DNA of 64,000 nt from Pseudomonas sp. ANT_J12 (GTDB lineage: Bacteria > Pseudomonadota > Gammaproteobacteria > Pseudomonadales > Pseudomonadaceae). Below the pieces are notes generated by a model, which saw nothing but the letters and a program-made list of their open reading frames with translations, was not told where the DNA came from and did no database searches. The DNA is taken from assembly GCF_008370045.1 (NCBI RefSeq), contig NZ_VOBN01000001.1, positions 744,001-808,000 on the forward strand, given 5' to 3'. The translations under genes and the position numbers were made by a program. This document shows, in pieces, positions 9,380 through 18,980 of the stretch (the first letter of the stretch is position 1; each line of letters starts with the position of its first letter).

Positions 9380-10290
9380 TGCGGACTCTCTGGTGGTTCA
9401 TCTTTTGAATTCAGGGGCACCGGGTAATTCGGGATTTCGCCCAGGCGGCGCAGACCGTTGAAATGCTGCGGGTCTTCGAGATAGCGCAGCATCACCTGGC
9501 GCCAGACCGGGTCGGCAAAGGTCTGCACGTGACCGCCACGGGTCAGTTGCAGCACCCGCGGCGGCGGCGCAGCTTGATACAGACGGATGCCGTTGGAAAG
9601 GGGCACGAGGTTGTCGTCGATGCTGTGGTAGATCAGTTTCGGCACGCCTTTGAGCTGCGCCATGGAGTTGATCGCGCTGTCGCCGTCCGGCACCAGCCAC
9701 GACAACGGTACCTGGAATGGCCAGGTCAGCCACGAAGTGGTCAGGGCAAATCGGCCGACATCGCGGTAGCTGGCGGGGGCGCCGTCGAGCACCAGCGCCT
9801 TGATCTGAGGCTGGCGTTCCGGGTGCTGGACCAGGTAATGCACGGCCATCGAGCCGCCGAGGCTTTGGCCGAGAATGACCAACGGTTTGCCTTTGACCTC
9901 GGGCGCCTGGTCGAGCCATTTGAACGCGGCGTCGATGTCCTGATAGATCGCCGGCAGGCTCGGTTTGCCTTCGGACAGGCCATAACCGCGGTAATCCACC
10001 AGCAACACCTGGTAACCCTCTTTCGGCAACCACCAGCTCCCACCGAGGTGATAAGACAAGTTGCCGCCATTGCCGTGCAGGTGCAGCACCGTGCCTTTGA
10101 CCTCCACGCCTTTGGGTACCGGCAACCACCAACCGTGCAGTTTCAGGCCGTCGGCGGTGGTCAGGGTGAGGTCGCGGAATTCGAGCTTGGCCTTGTCCGG
10201 GGTGAACGGCTGGCCGGGTTCGGGGTAGAACAGCAGCGAACTGCAGCCGCTCAAGGTCAGGAGAAGGCAGACGATGCCGAGGATTCGCAT
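9376..10290 (-). CDS. Alpha/beta-hydrolase lipoprotein
   Basis: A 304-residue serine hydrolase anchored as a lipoprotein: signal sequence MRILGIVCLLLTLSGC with lipobox LSGC (cysteine 16). The oxyanion strand LHGNGGN lies near residue 92, and the nucleophile elbow GQSLGGS near 142. The acid is probably in HSIDDNLVPL and the base in TRGGHVQTF. It resembles the BEM46/YfhR branch of alpha/beta hydrolases. The substrate is unknown; the anchor places it in the periplasm or at a membrane face. Its stop overlaps the start of the next gene. Confidence 0.88.
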   Translation of the reverse strand: MRILGIVCLLLTLSGCSSLLFYPEPGQPFTPDKAKLEFRDLTLTTADGLKLHGWWLPVPKGVEVKGTVLHLHGNGGNLSYHLGGSWWLPKEGYQVLLVDYRGYGLSEGKPSLPAIYQDIDAAFKWLDQAPEVKGKPLVILGQSLGGSMAVHYLVQHPERQPQIKALVLDGAPASYRDVGRFALTTSWLTWPFQVPLSWLVPDGDSAINSMAQLKGVPKLIYHSIDDNLVPLSNGIRLYQAAPPPRVLQLTRGGHVQTFADPVWRQVMLRYLEDPQHFNGLRRLGEIPNYPVPLNSKDEPPESPQ

Positions 10291-10323
10291 CCGGTGAAAC
10301 CTCGCAGTGATGGTTGGTAAGTC

Positions 10324-10429
10324 TGATCGTTCCTACGCTCCGCGTGGGAATGCCGCTTTGGACGCTCCGCGTCCTCTGTGACGCAGAGCGTCACGGGATG
10401 CATTCCCACGCAGAGCGTAGGAACGATCA
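10324..10429. repeat. REP inverted repeat, family B
   Basis: tgatcgttcctacgctccgc... is answered by ...gagcgtaggaacgatca. An inner pair, gacgctccgcgtc and gacgcagagcgtcac, nests inside. Further copies lie at 12341, 33181 and 38018. Confidence 0.9.
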
Positions 10430-10438
10430 GTGTGGTTC

Positions 10439-11716
10439 TCACAAAATGTTGGAGTAGTCGGCTTCGATCCGGTCCAGGCTCAGGTGATTGAGGAAGTTGG
10501 AGAAGCACATCCACGCCGACAGTGCGTTCAAGTCGCGGAACTGGTCCGGCAAATACTTGGGCGGCACTACCAGGCCTTCGTCCACCAATTGGCGCAAGGT
10601 CCGCATGTCTTCCAGCGTGGTCTTGCCGCAAAACAGCAGCGGTATCTGCTCCAGCTTGCCTTTACGCACGGCCAACTGAATGTAGTTGTAAACCATGATA
10701 AAGCCCTTGAGGTAGGACAAGTCTTTGGTAAATGGCAGACCATTCGGTACTGAACCACGGAAAACCCGACTGGCGTTGCCGTAGCTTTCGGCCATTTCGA
10801 AGCCCTGCTCGCGGAAGAACTCGAACACCTGCAAAAAGTCCGCGCCCTCCTCCACCATATGAATGGCGCGAGTACGGTTGGTCAGTTTGCGCAGGCGACT
10901 CGGGTAGGAGGCGAAGGTGATGATTTCCATCAGAATCGCCAGGCCTTCCTGGGTCACGGTCGACGATGGCGGGCCTTTGGACAGGAAGGTGCAGATCGGC
11001 TGGTTCAAGCCGTTCAGCGTGGTGCCCACGTGCACCAGGCCTTCATGGACTTCCAGGGCGCGCACGTCACGGTCGTTGAACATCGCGTCGGCGCGGATCT
11101 TGATGTAGTCCGCACCCGCCGCCGCGTCGGCAACGATCCCGTCAGACTCGAACACCCGGATGGTTTCCTCGGCTTCACCGAACACTTTGTTGAGTCGATG
11201 TTGCAGCAGGCTGACAGCGTCCTTGGCAGTGAGGATTTTCGGCTCATCCTTCAGATCGCCACGACCGTCGATATTGTTCAGGTAGTCGGACATCATCAGG
11301 CCGAGGTCGGCCAGGGTCGGGTCGCCGGCGTGGAACGCGTCGGACGCGGCGCCGTACAGTTCCTGGGAAATCAGCCCGAAATCCTCGGTGCCGCGCGCTT
11401 CGAGCATGCGCACCACCATCCGGTATTCCTTGCACATGCGGCGCATGATCTGGCCGACCGGGTTGAACTGGCCGAGCTGGCGGGTGATGTCGCGCTCGAT
11501 GTTCTGGAATTCCAGTTTCACCTTGCTCGAGTCAAAGGCCAGCGGCCGGTTCAGGTAATAGTCGCGGTCCACGGCGGGCATTTCCTTGCCCTTGGCCTTG
11601 AGGAAGCCCTTGCGGATGTTGTCGTCCCACTTGACCGCATCGAGGACGCGAATCGGCGTCTGCGCCAGCACTATGCGATCGGACAAAATGCGTATCGTCT
11701 GCTGGTAATCGTCCAC
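10439..11716 (-). CDS. DUF1704 QEGLA-motif protein, putative zinc metallopeptidase
   Basis: A 425-residue protein of the DUF1704/TIGR02421 family, often named flavohemoglobin expression-modulating QEGLA motif protein. The zinc-site signature HEGLVH (HEXXXH) lies near residue 229 and TQEGLA about 28 residues later. The same arrangement occurs in the eukaryotic relatives now known as MATCAP tyrosine carboxypeptidases, which supports a peptidase role here by inference. The start is a GTG at 11716 with an AGGAG site 7 bases upstream. It is followed by a REP element; the neighbour upstream on the same strand is a lipoprotein gene. Confidence 0.85.
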   Translation of the reverse strand: MDDYQQTIRILSDRIVLAQTPIRVLDAVKWDDNIRKGFLKAKGKEMPAVDRDYYLNRPLAFDSSKVKLEFQNIERDITRQLGQFNPVGQIMRRMCKEYRMVVRMLEARGTEDFGLISQELYGAASDAFHAGDPTLADLGLMMSDYLNNIDGRGDLKDEPKILTAKDAVSLLQHRLNKVFGEAEETIRVFESDGIVADAAAGADYIKIRADAMFNDRDVRALEVHEGLVHVGTTLNGLNQPICTFLSKGPPSSTVTQEGLAILMEIITFASYPSRLRKLTNRTRAIHMVEEGADFLQVFEFFREQGFEMAESYGNASRVFRGSVPNGLPFTKDLSYLKGFIMVYNYIQLAVRKGKLEQIPLLFCGKTTLEDMRTLRQLVDEGLVVPPKYLPDQFRDLNALSAWMCFSNFLNHLSLDRIEADYSNIL

Positions 11717-11752
11717 CCGAAACTCCTGTAGAAAAACCGTGAGGTGCTGGAT

Positions 11753-12313
11753 TTATTTGGCTTTGGCTTTGGCCAGGCGCTGGTAGCGCACGGCTTCGAC
11801 GAACACATCGGAATTGGCCGGGTCGTCGAGGTAAGCGAAGACTTGGTTCATGTCGGTGTTGATCAGCACGCCATCGCCGTCGTCAGTCTGGAAGCCTTCG
11901 CCACTGAGGACTTTTTGCCCCAGGGCCTGGTTGATCTGTTCGAGGTCGAGGTTGTAGACCACCAGTTCGTGCTTTTCGTTGAGTTCGAACCCGGCGATTG
12001 TGAAGTGGCCGCCAAACCTGGCCGGTACTGGCGCCGACAAGTACCAGCGACTGCCGTGGCGCGACACCGTGAAGGGATAGGCTTCGCGCTCGCGAGGCTT
12101 GGCCTTGAAGTAGCTGACGGCCTGATAGCGGTTGTCGCCGAGGCGCGTCAGTTCCAGGTTCATCGGCTCTCCCCAGGCGTTGGTGCTGGTCCATTTGCCA
12201 AGCAAGCCTTTGGGCGCGGGTTCGCTCGAAGGCAGCGGGTCCTTGAAGGTCACCAGACAGCCACTGAGCAGCAGGAACGACAAGGCGATCACAACGACGC
12301 GCCAGGCTTTCAT
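11753..12313 (-). CDS. Conserved lipoprotein, 186 aa
   Basis: Starts MKAWRVVVIALSFLLLSGC, a signal peptide with lipobox LSGC (cysteine 19). The mature part looks like an all-beta domain (GKWTSTNAWGEP, FTVSRHGSRWYLSAPVPARF). No enzyme motif is seen. It ends 36 bases before the DUF1704 gene on the same strand and may be co-transcribed with it. The family appears conserved in pseudomonads at this locus, between the QEGLA protein and a TetR regulator; the function is unknown. Confidence 0.8.
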   Translation of the reverse strand: MKAWRVVVIALSFLLLSGCLVTFKDPLPSSEPAPKGLLGKWTSTNAWGEPMNLELTRLGDNRYQAVSYFKAKPREREAYPFTVSRHGSRWYLSAPVPARFGGHFTIAGFELNEKHELVVYNLDLEQINQALGQKVLSGEGFQTDDGDGVLINTDMNQVFAYLDDPANSDVFVEAVRYQRLAKAKAK

Positions 12314-12340
12314 TCAACACTCCCTATCGATACAGCACGA

Positions 12341-12453
12341 TGATCGTTCCCACGCTCCCGCGTGGGAATGCCGCCCGGGACGCTCTGCGTCCCTTACCGG
12401 CGTGACGCAGAGCGTCACAGGATGCATTCCCACGCAGAGCGTGGGAACGATCA
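12341..12453. repeat. REP inverted repeat, family B
   Basis: tgatcgttcccacgctcccg begins it and ...gagcgtgggaacgatca ends it, with the inner gacgctctgcgtc/gacgcagagcgtc pair. It lies between the lipoprotein and TetR genes. Confidence 0.9.
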
Positions 12454-12457
12454 GGGG

Positions 12458-13174
12458 TTACACCGACGCCAAGACCAAATGCATGTAGCGCGTGAGGATG
12501 CCGAGCATTTCGGCTTCGGCCGCAGGCTCGGCGTCGTTGAGCAGGCCCTGATATTCCATCCGTCCGATAATCGCCGTCAACACTTTGGCATCCTGTTGTG
12601 GCTCGCGCGAACCCAATACCTCGAAAAGCTGGCAGGTGCCCTGCAACAGAATCTGTTGATGGGAACGCACCAACACCGCCAGTCGCGGGTTCAGCAGCGC
12701 CTCCTGGCGGAACGCCTGTTCGGCCATCAAATGCTCACGACGGTTGATCAATTGCCGATGAACATAGTCCGCCATCAACCGCGCAATATCGTCCGCCAAC
12801 TGCGAGCGCGACTCCGGCGTACCGTCGCCGCTGACCACCATTTCGCGCAACAGGCCTTCGTTGCTGGCCCACAGCTTGCCCATGTAAGCCGCGCTGCGTT
12901 CCACGTATTGGGCGAAGGTATCGGTGAGCAGGTCATCGATATCCTTGAAGTAGTAAGTGGTGGCCGACAACGGCACACCGGCTTCGGCCGCCACGGCGCG
13001 GTGGCGCACCGCCCGTACGCCATCGCGCACGACAATGCGCATGGCCGCATCGAGAATGTCCTGTCGACGCTGTTCGCTGCCCTGTCGGCTGGCCTTGCGG
13101 CCCTGGTACTGAACACTTTCAGCGACCGCAGTGGCGATACCCGCTGCACCTTCTTGAGCCATTGCACGATTCAC
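12458..13174 (-). CDS. TetR-family transcriptional regulator
   Basis: A 238-residue regulator. The helix-turn-helix region (about residues 36-82) includes RRQDILDAAMRIVVRDGVRA and AGVPLSATTYYFKDIDDLL, the typical TetR helix 3. The C-terminal ligand and dimer domain is helical with no recognisable inducer site. The start is probably the GTG at 13174 (AGGA about 9 bases upstream); an ATG at 13162 lacks such a site. It occupies the position of PA3699 next to lysS; its targets are unknown. Confidence 0.88.
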   Translation of the reverse strand: MNRAMAQEGAAGIATAVAESVQYQGRKASRQGSEQRRQDILDAAMRIVVRDGVRAVRHRAVAAEAGVPLSATTYYFKDIDDLLTDTFAQYVERSAAYMGKLWASNEGLLREMVVSGDGTPESRSQLADDIARLMADYVHRQLINRREHLMAEQAFRQEALLNPRLAVLVRSHQQILLQGTCQLFEVLGSREPQQDAKVLTAIIGRMEYQGLLNDAEPAAEAEMLGILTRYMHLVLASV

Positions 13175-13236
13175 GACAGGTCTTCCTCTCTCACGCCAAA
13201 AGTAACCAATTGATACGTTTGTACCAGACAGGCAAT

Positions 13237-13265
13237 AAAAAGCCGCCTGTTTTAGGCGGCTTTTT
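13237..13265 (-). terminator. Rho-independent terminator after lysS
   Basis: aaaaagccgcc and ggcggcttttt form an 11-bp stem around tgtttta, 11 bases after the lysS stop. The A and T tracts on both sides allow function in either direction. Confidence 0.9.
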
Positions 13266-13276
13266 AACTGAAACGT

Positions 13277-14779
13277 TTACGCTTGCGGCCGCATGTGCGG
13301 GAACAGGATCACGTCGCGGATCGACGGTGAGTTGGTCAGCAACATCACCAGTCGGTCGATGCCGATCCCTTCACCAGCCGTTGGCGGCATGCCGTACTCC
13401 AGCGCGCGAACGAAGTCGGCGTCGTAGTGCATGGCTTCGTCGTCGCCAGCGTCCTTGTCGGCCACCTGGGCCATGAAGCGCTCGGCCTGGTCTTCCGCGT
13501 CGTTCAACTCGGAGTAGGCGTTGGCGATTTCGCGGCCACCGATGAACAGTTCAAAACGGTCGGTGACGTTCGGGTTGTCATCGTTGCGACGGGCCAGCGG
13601 CGACACTTCGAACGGGTACTGGGTAATGAAGTGCGGCTGTTCCAGCTTGTGCTCGACCAGTTCTTCGAAAATCATCACCTGCAACTTGCCCAGGCCTTCG
13701 AAGCCCAGCACCTTGGCGCCGGCCTTCTTGGCGATGGCGCGGGCCTTGTCGATGTCGGTCAGGTCGTCGGCGGTCAGCTCAGGGTTGTACTTGAGGATCG
13801 AGTCGAACACCGACAGACGCACGAACGGTTCGCCGAAGTGGAACACCTTGTCGCCGTAAGGCACGTCGGTGCTGCCCAGGACCAACTGCGCCAATTCGCG
13901 GAACAGTTCTTCGGTCAGGTCCATGTTGTCTTCGTAGTCGGCGTACGCCTGGTAGAACTCCAACATGGTGAATTCAGGGTTGTGACGGGTCGAAACACCT
14001 TCGTTACGGAAGTTGCGGTTGATCTCGAACACCTTCTCGAAACCACCCACCACCAGACGCTTGAGGTAAAGCTCAGGCGCGATGCGCAGGAACATTTCCA
14101 GGTCCAGCGCGTTGTGGTGCGTTTCGAACGGCTTGGCCGCTGCACCACCGGGGATGGTTTGCAGCATCGGCGTTTCGACTTCCAGGAAGTCACGCTGCAT
14201 CAGGAAGCTGCGGATGTGCGCAATCACTTGCGAACGCACGCGGAAGGTATTGCGTACTTCTTCGTTGACGATCAGGTCAACGTAACGCTGGCGATAGCGC
14301 TGTTCGGTGTCGGTCAGGCCATGGTGCTTGTCCGGCAGCGGACGCAGGGACTTGGTCAGCAGGCGCACTTCGGTCATTTCGACGTACAGGTCGCCCTTGC
14401 CGGAACGCGCCAGGGTGCCAACGGCTGCAATGATGTCGCCCATGTCCCAGGTTTTCACCGAGGCCAGGGTTTCTTCAGACAGGGTTTTACGGTTGACGTA
14501 AACCTGGATGCGACCGGTCATGTCCTGGATCACCATGAACGAGCCACGGTTGAGCATGATGCGACCGGCAACCTTGACCGGGATTGCAGCCTCTGCCAGC
14601 TCTTCCTTGGTCTTGTCCGCGTATTTCTTCTGCAGTTCTTCGCAGTAGTTTTCGCGGCGGAAGTCGTTCGGGAAGGCATTGCCCTTGGCGCGCTCGGCAG
14701 CCAGCTTTTCCTTGCGCAGGGCGATCAGGGAGTTTTCTTCCTGTTGCAGGGCTTGCGGGTCGAGTTCTAGGTCGCTCAT
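13277..14779 (-). CDS. lysS: Lysyl-tRNA synthetase
   Basis: A class II synthetase of 500 residues that charges tRNA-Lys. The N-terminal OB-fold anticodon-binding domain (about 60-160) includes [19 protein letters not shown]. Motif 2 reads [20 protein letters not shown] near residue 260 and motif 3 [11 protein letters not shown] near 477. It lies downstream of prfB on the same strand, the same linkage as in E. coli and P. aeruginosa, and ends at a terminator. Confidence 0.97.
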   Translation of the reverse strand: MSDLELDPQALQQEENSLIALRKEKLAAERAKGNAFPNDFRRENYCEELQKKYADKTKEELAEAAIPVKVAGRIMLNRGSFMVIQDMTGRIQVYVNRKTLSEETLASVKTWDMGDIIAAVGTLARSGKGDLYVEMTEVRLLTKSLRPLPDKHHGLTDTEQRYRQRYVDLIVNEEVRNTFRVRSQVIAHIRSFLMQRDFLEVETPMLQTIPGGAAAKPFETHHNALDLEMFLRIAPELYLKRLVVGGFEKVFEINRNFRNEGVSTRHNPEFTMLEFYQAYADYEDNMDLTEELFRELAQLVLGSTDVPYGDKVFHFGEPFVRLSVFDSILKYNPELTADDLTDIDKARAIAKKAGAKVLGFEGLGKLQVMIFEELVEHKLEQPHFITQYPFEVSPLARRNDDNPNVTDRFELFIGGREIANAYSELNDAEDQAERFMAQVADKDAGDDEAMHYDADFVRALEYGMPPTAGEGIGIDRLVMLLTNSPSIRDVILFPHMRPQA

Positions 14780-14824
14780 GTCTTTAGATATTCCATCAGG
14801 TTCGTTGCCCCCGGCGTTCGCCGG

Positions 14825-14870
14825 GGTTCGCGGGCAAGCCTCGCGCCTGCAGGATGATCCTGCAGGGCGT
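14825..14870. repeat. Half REP element plus small palindrome
   Basis: ggttcgcgggcaagcctcgc matches one arm of family A without a facing partner. It runs into the palindrome cctgcaggatgatcctgcagg (14847-14867). It lies between prfB and lysS and may be a degenerate repeat or a weak processing or termination site. Confidence 0.55.
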
Positions 14871-14873
14871 GCC

Positions 14874-15969
14874 TTAAAGCCCTTGTTTCAAGCTGGCTAC
14901 CAGGTATTCGTCGATATCGCCGTCGAGCACCTTGTCGCAGTCACTGCGTTCGATGTTAGTGCGCAAATCCTTGATCCGCGACGCATCGAGCACGTAGGAG
15001 CGAATCTGGTGACCCCAGCCGATGTCCGACTTGGTGTCTTCCAGGGCCTGGGAGGCGGCGTTGCGTTTCTGCACTTCCTGCTCGTACAAGCGCGCCCGCA
15101 ACATTTTCATCGCGGTGTCTTTGTTGGCGTGCTGGGAGCGTTCGTTCTGGCAGCTGACCACGGTGTTGGACGGTACGTGGGTGATCCGTACGGCCGAGTC
15201 GGTGGTGTTTACGTGCTGGCCACCGGCACCGGAGGAGCGGTAGGTGTCGATGCGCAGGTCCGACGGGTTGATGTCGATTTCGATGTTGTCATCGATTTCC
15301 GGCGACACGAACACGGCCGAGAACGAGGTGTGGCGGCGGTTGCCGGAGTCGTACGGGCTCTTGCGCACCAAACGGTGCACGCCGATCTCGGTACGCAACC
15401 AGCCAAAGGCGTATTCGCCCTTGATGTGGACCGTGGCGCCCTTGATCCCGGCGACTTCACCGGCGGACAGTTCCATGATGGTCGCGTCGAAACCGCGTTT
15501 GTCAGCCCAGCGCAGGTACATGCGCAGCAGGATGTTGGCCCAGTCCTGGGCTTCGGTACCGCCAGAGCCGGCCTGGATATCCAGGTAGGCGTTGTTGGCG
15601 TCCATCTCACCGCTGAACATGCGACGGAATTCGAGTTTTTCCAGGGCTTCGCGCAGACGCTCGACTTCGGTCGCGACGTCATCGACGGCGCCCTGGTCTT
15701 CTTCTTCGGCGGACATCAGCAGCAGTTCTTTGGCATCGGCCAGGCCGGTGTGCATTTCGTCGAGGGTTTCGACGATCTGCGCCAGCAGCGAACGCTCGCG
15801 CCCCAGTTCCTGGGCGTACGACGGGTTGTTCCAGACTGCCGGATCTTCAAGCTCGCGATTGACTTCAGTCAGACGCTCATGCTTTTGATCGTAGTCAAAG
15901 ATACCCCCGAATAGTTTCGGAGCGCTCGGACAGGTCCTTGATACTGTTAAGGATCGGGTTGATTTCCAT
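14874..15969 (-). CDS. prfB: Peptide chain release factor 2 (programmed +1 frameshift)
   Basis: RF2 ends translation at UGA and UAA. The gene is read in two frames: ATG at 15969 gives 24 codons ([20 protein letters not shown]...), then an in-frame TGA at 15897-15895. A +1 shift at CTTTGA continues as [13 protein letters not shown] to the stop at 14874, giving 364 residues in all. The catalytic SGAGGQHVN lies near residue 250. The stop-recognition tripeptide reads SPY ([13 protein letters not shown]) where E. coli has SPF. The second frame alone would miss the N-terminal domain. It precedes lysS. Confidence 0.96.
15895..15909 (-). other. prfB autoregulatory +1 frameshift site
   Basis: On the minus strand the sequence reads CGGGGGTATCTTTGAC: a Shine-Dalgarno-like GGGGG three bases before CTT-TGA-C. 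This is the canonical slippery site at which low RF2 lets the ribosome shift +1 past the UGA, giving feedback control of RF2. Confidence 0.97.
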
Positions 15970-16221
15970 GGCGGGCAGCACTCGTTGGCGAACTTTTGAA
16001 AGCCGGCGAGTATAACGTAATCAAGCTGTCACGGCAGCCCGCCTGGCGGACTGAATACGCGCCGGTTCTTTTTGACGACTTCCTGCCAAGCAAAAAATCC
16101 TGAGGAAAAATCCTACCCGATAAAAAAATTCTTCCCACACCAGTAACAGAATCCCCCTGCATCAACCCCGCATTCACTCATTCACAGTCCCGCCCTTCTA
16201 AATCAGCACAAGGGATGTGTG

Positions 16222-18288
16222 ATGTTCGGCCCTGCCCATCAAGCCTCTTTCCTCCTGGACATCAAGGGTTTTACCCACGACCTGCACGTCCTTGAGTTCA
16301 ACGGCAAGGAAGCCATCAGCCAACCCTTTCGCTTTGATCTGAAACTGGTTAGCGAACACCCCGGCCTGGATCTGGAAAGCCTCCTGCATCGCCCGGCATT
16401 CCTGGGTTTTGATCGCCATGGCGCCGGCATTCATGGTCACGTGTACAGCATCGGCCAGGGCGACGCTGGCAAGCGTCTGACTCAATACCAAATCTCCTTG
16501 ATGCCCAGCCTCGCCTACCTGGGCCACCGTTTCGACCAGAAAATATTCCAGAAACGCAGCGTGCCGCAGATCATCGCCCAAGTCCTGGAGGCCCAGGGCA
16601 TCCTCGGCGATGCCTACCGCTTTGCCCTCGGCACGGATTACCGCCCAAGGGATTATTGCGTCCAGTACGGCGAGAGTTGCCTGCATTTCATCCAGCGACT
16701 CTGCGAAGAAGAAGGCCTGCATTACCACTTCGAGCACAGTCGCGAGGGGCATGTGCTGGTGTTCGGGGATGATCAAACGGTATTCCCCAGGCTGCATCGC
16801 CCTACCCCATACCTGCAGGACAGCGGACTGGTCGCCGATGAACCGGTGATCAAGGCCTTTACCCTGGCGATGGAAACCCGCCCCACTGCAGTGACCCGTC
16901 GCGACTACGATTTCGAAAAGCCCTTGCTGCAACTGGAGAGCGCGGCGAAAGATCCTTCGCCGCCACACCTCGAAGACTACGGCTTTCCCGGCCGCTTCAC
17001 CGACCGTGAACAGGGCAAACACCGTGCAAGGCGAGCCCTTGAACGGCATCGCAGCGATTATCGGCAAGCCACCGGGCGTAGCGATCAGCCCATGTTGCTC
17101 AGTGGCCACTTCCTCCCCCTGACCGGCCACCCGCGCCAGGAATGGAATGACTTGTGGCTGTTGACCGAAGTCATCCATGTCGGCCAACAACCGCAAGTGC
17201 TTGAAGAGTCAGGCACCAGCCCCCCAAGCGGCGACTTTGCTCAAGGCTACCGCAACACCTTTCTCGCCATACCGTGTCACACGCCGTTCAGGCCTGCGCT
17301 CGACCACCCCAAAACCACGATCAACGGCTATCAGCACGCCGTGGTCTGCGGCCCGCCCGGCGAAGAAATCCACTGTGACGAATACGGTCGAGTGCGCATT
17401 CAGTTTCCCTGGGACCGCGACGGTGACCACGATGACCATTCCAGTTGCTGGGTGCGCGTGGCCAGCAACTGGGCCCACGACCGTTATGGCAGCGTGCTGA
17501 TCCCGCGCGTGGGCATGGAAGTGATCATCGGTTTCTATCAGGGCGACCCGGACCAGCCGTTGGTCGTTGCCTGTCTGTCCAACGGCGCCAATCGCCCCCC
17601 GCTCGACCTCCCCGCCGAGAACACCCGCAGCACCTTCAAGACCCAAAGCAGCCCGGGCGGCGAAGGGTTCAACGAACTGCGCATCGAAGATCGCAAGGGA
17701 GCCGAGGAAATTTCCGTCCGCGCCCAGCGTGATTACCGGCAACACGTGTTGAACGATGAGCGGATTCAAGTCGACAACCAGCGCAGCATCGTGGTCGGGG
17801 GAAACGCTCGACATGAGCTGCGCGACGAAGAACAGCACATCGCTCACGGTGACCGGCGCACGGAAATCCGCCAGGACGATCGCCTCACGGTGCATGGCGA
17901 GCGCCATGTTCGCGCCACCAGCCATCGGCTGAGTGCTCAACAGCAGGTCCACCTCAGCGCCGATCAAAACATCGTCATCGATGGCGGCGCCAGCGCCACG
18001 ATCCAGGTGGGGGGCGCGTGGATCACGATCAATTCCACAGGGGTTTTCAGCAGTGTGCCCATTCAGGTGGGCGGTGCACCAATGCCACTCATGGCAGCGG
18101 CCCCGGTGGTACTCGAGCCAAGCGAACCGCCCCTCCCCGAAACGGTTTCAACCGCTCTACTCAAACAACTACTCGGCAACGAAGCATTGATTGAACTCTG
18201 CCAGATGCCCAGCGGCGGTACGCCGATGGACTGCCCGCTGAGCGACTGCCAATGCCGCAAGGCCCTGGGCTATGGAAATCGCTCATGA
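16222..18288 (+). CDS. vgrG: Type VI secretion tip protein VgrG
   Basis: The needle-tip spike of the type VI secretion system (688 residues). The gp27-like part covers about 1-370 (ISQPFRFDLKLVSEH near 35, YGESCLHFIQRLCEEEGLHY near 150). The gp5-like OB domain follows (DEYGRVRIQFPWDRDG near 390, WVRVASNWAH, GSVLIPRVGMEVIIGFYQGD). A repeat-rich beta-helix lies at about 490-610 (RAQRDYRQHVLNDE, ERIQVDNQRSIVVGG). The short C-terminal tail has four clustered cysteines ending CPLSDCQCRKA and no effector domain. ATG 16222 is best placed after AAGGGA; a GTG three bases earlier is possible. It overlaps the next gene by 4 bases. Confidence 0.95.
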   Translation: MFGPAHQASFLLDIKGFTHDLHVLEFNGKEAISQPFRFDLKLVSEHPGLDLESLLHRPAFLGFDRHGAGIHGHVYSIGQGDAGKRLTQYQISLMPSLAYLGHRFDQKIFQKRSVPQIIAQVLEAQGILGDAYRFALGTDYRPRDYCVQYGESCLHFIQRLCEEEGLHYHFEHSREGHVLVFGDDQTVFPRLHRPTPYLQDSGLVADEPVIKAFTLAMETRPTAVTRRDYDFEKPLLQLESAAKDPSPPHLEDYGFPGRFTDREQGKHRARRALERHRSDYRQATGRSDQPMLLSGHFLPLTGHPRQEWNDLWLLTEVIHVGQQPQVLEESGTSPPSGDFAQGYRNTFLAIPCHTPFRPALDHPKTTINGYQHAVVCGPPGEEIHCDEYGRVRIQFPWDRDGDHDDHSSCWVRVASNWAHDRYGSVLIPRVGMEVIIGFYQGDPDQPLVVACLSNGANRPPLDLPAENTRSTFKTQSSPGGEGFNELRIEDRKGAEEISVRAQRDYRQHVLNDERIQVDNQRSIVVGGNARHELRDEEQHIAHGDRRTEIRQDDRLTVHGERHVRATSHRLSAQQQVHLSADQNIVIDGGASATIQVGGAWITINSTGVFSSVPIQVGGAPMPLMAAAPVVLEPSEPPLPETVSTALLKQLLGNEALIELCQMPSGGTPMDCPLSDCQCRKALGYGNRS

Positions 18289-18980
18289 ATACATGGATTT
18301 TGCTGGAGCGCCCCGCCGCGCAGCTCGAAACGCTCTATCGTCTGGCGACACATGCCGACACCCAAAAGCTGTTCACCGGCACGTCACTCGGCGGTTTCGC
18401 CGAACACAGCCCGCTGCTGGCCAGGCTGAACAACCAACCGACGCTCACTCAGGCCATCGAGCAAACCCCGGCGCAGTGGCCCGGCCTGCTGATCGAAAGC
18501 ACCTGTGACACGCCCTCGGTACTCGCGCACTTGCGCCAGATGCTGTTCGTCAACTTCGACCAGCAACGCAAAGGCGTGCTGCGCTACAGCAACCCGACCG
18601 TCGCCAGCTATTTTTTTGCCGCATGTACCGCGCAAGACCTCAGCCTGTGGCTCGGCCCGATCAAGAGTCTGCGCTGGTTCGGTGCGACGTGGGCCACTCA
18701 AGCGACAGGCGAAGCTGGCTGGCAGCGGTTGAACAACCTCCATGCGAACGACTGGCGCATTGAACGGACACACCGGGCAATGGTGCTGAGCGTCGCCCAG
18801 GAAGAAGCCTTGACGCGCCAGCGCAACGAGCAGTTTCTTTTCCACTGGTGGCAGCAGCATCCCCGGCATTCATTCGCGCACGCCCATGAACTGCTGGAGC
18901 AAGCCCTGACTCAAGGCATCGACGACAGCGACGCCATCAGCGATTACCTGAGCACCCACTGCGCGCAGGTTCAGTTATGA
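18285..18980 (+). CDS. DUF4123 type VI effector adaptor/chaperone
   Basis: A 231-residue protein beginning MNTWILLERPAAQLETLYRL. The DUF4123 fold is recognised from WPGLLIESTCDTPSVLAHLR, LFVNFDQQRKGVLRYSNPTV and LSLWLGPIKSLRWFG. Such proteins (TEC/Tap) bind a specific effector and load it on the cognate VgrG tip. It sits between vgrG and the effector and overlaps each by 4 bases (ATGA at both ends), the standard order for these loci. The ATG at 18285 is chosen over one at 18252, which would overlap vgrG more deeply. Confidence 0.9.
   Translation: MNTWILLERPAAQLETLYRLATHADTQKLFTGTSLGGFAEHSPLLARLNNQPTLTQAIEQTPAQWPGLLIESTCDTPSVLAHLRQMLFVNFDQQRKGVLRYSNPTVASYFFAACTAQDLSLWLGPIKSLRWFGATWATQATGEAGWQRLNNLHANDWRIERTHRAMVLSVAQEEALTRQRNEQFLFHWWQQHPRHSFAHAHELLEQALTQGIDDSDAISDYLSTHCAQVQL

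Noticed and set aside
14847..14867. cctgcaggatgatcctgcagg palindrome considered as a lysS terminator or operator
   Set aside because: It lies between prfB and lysS with no T run; it may be only part of a degenerate REP.
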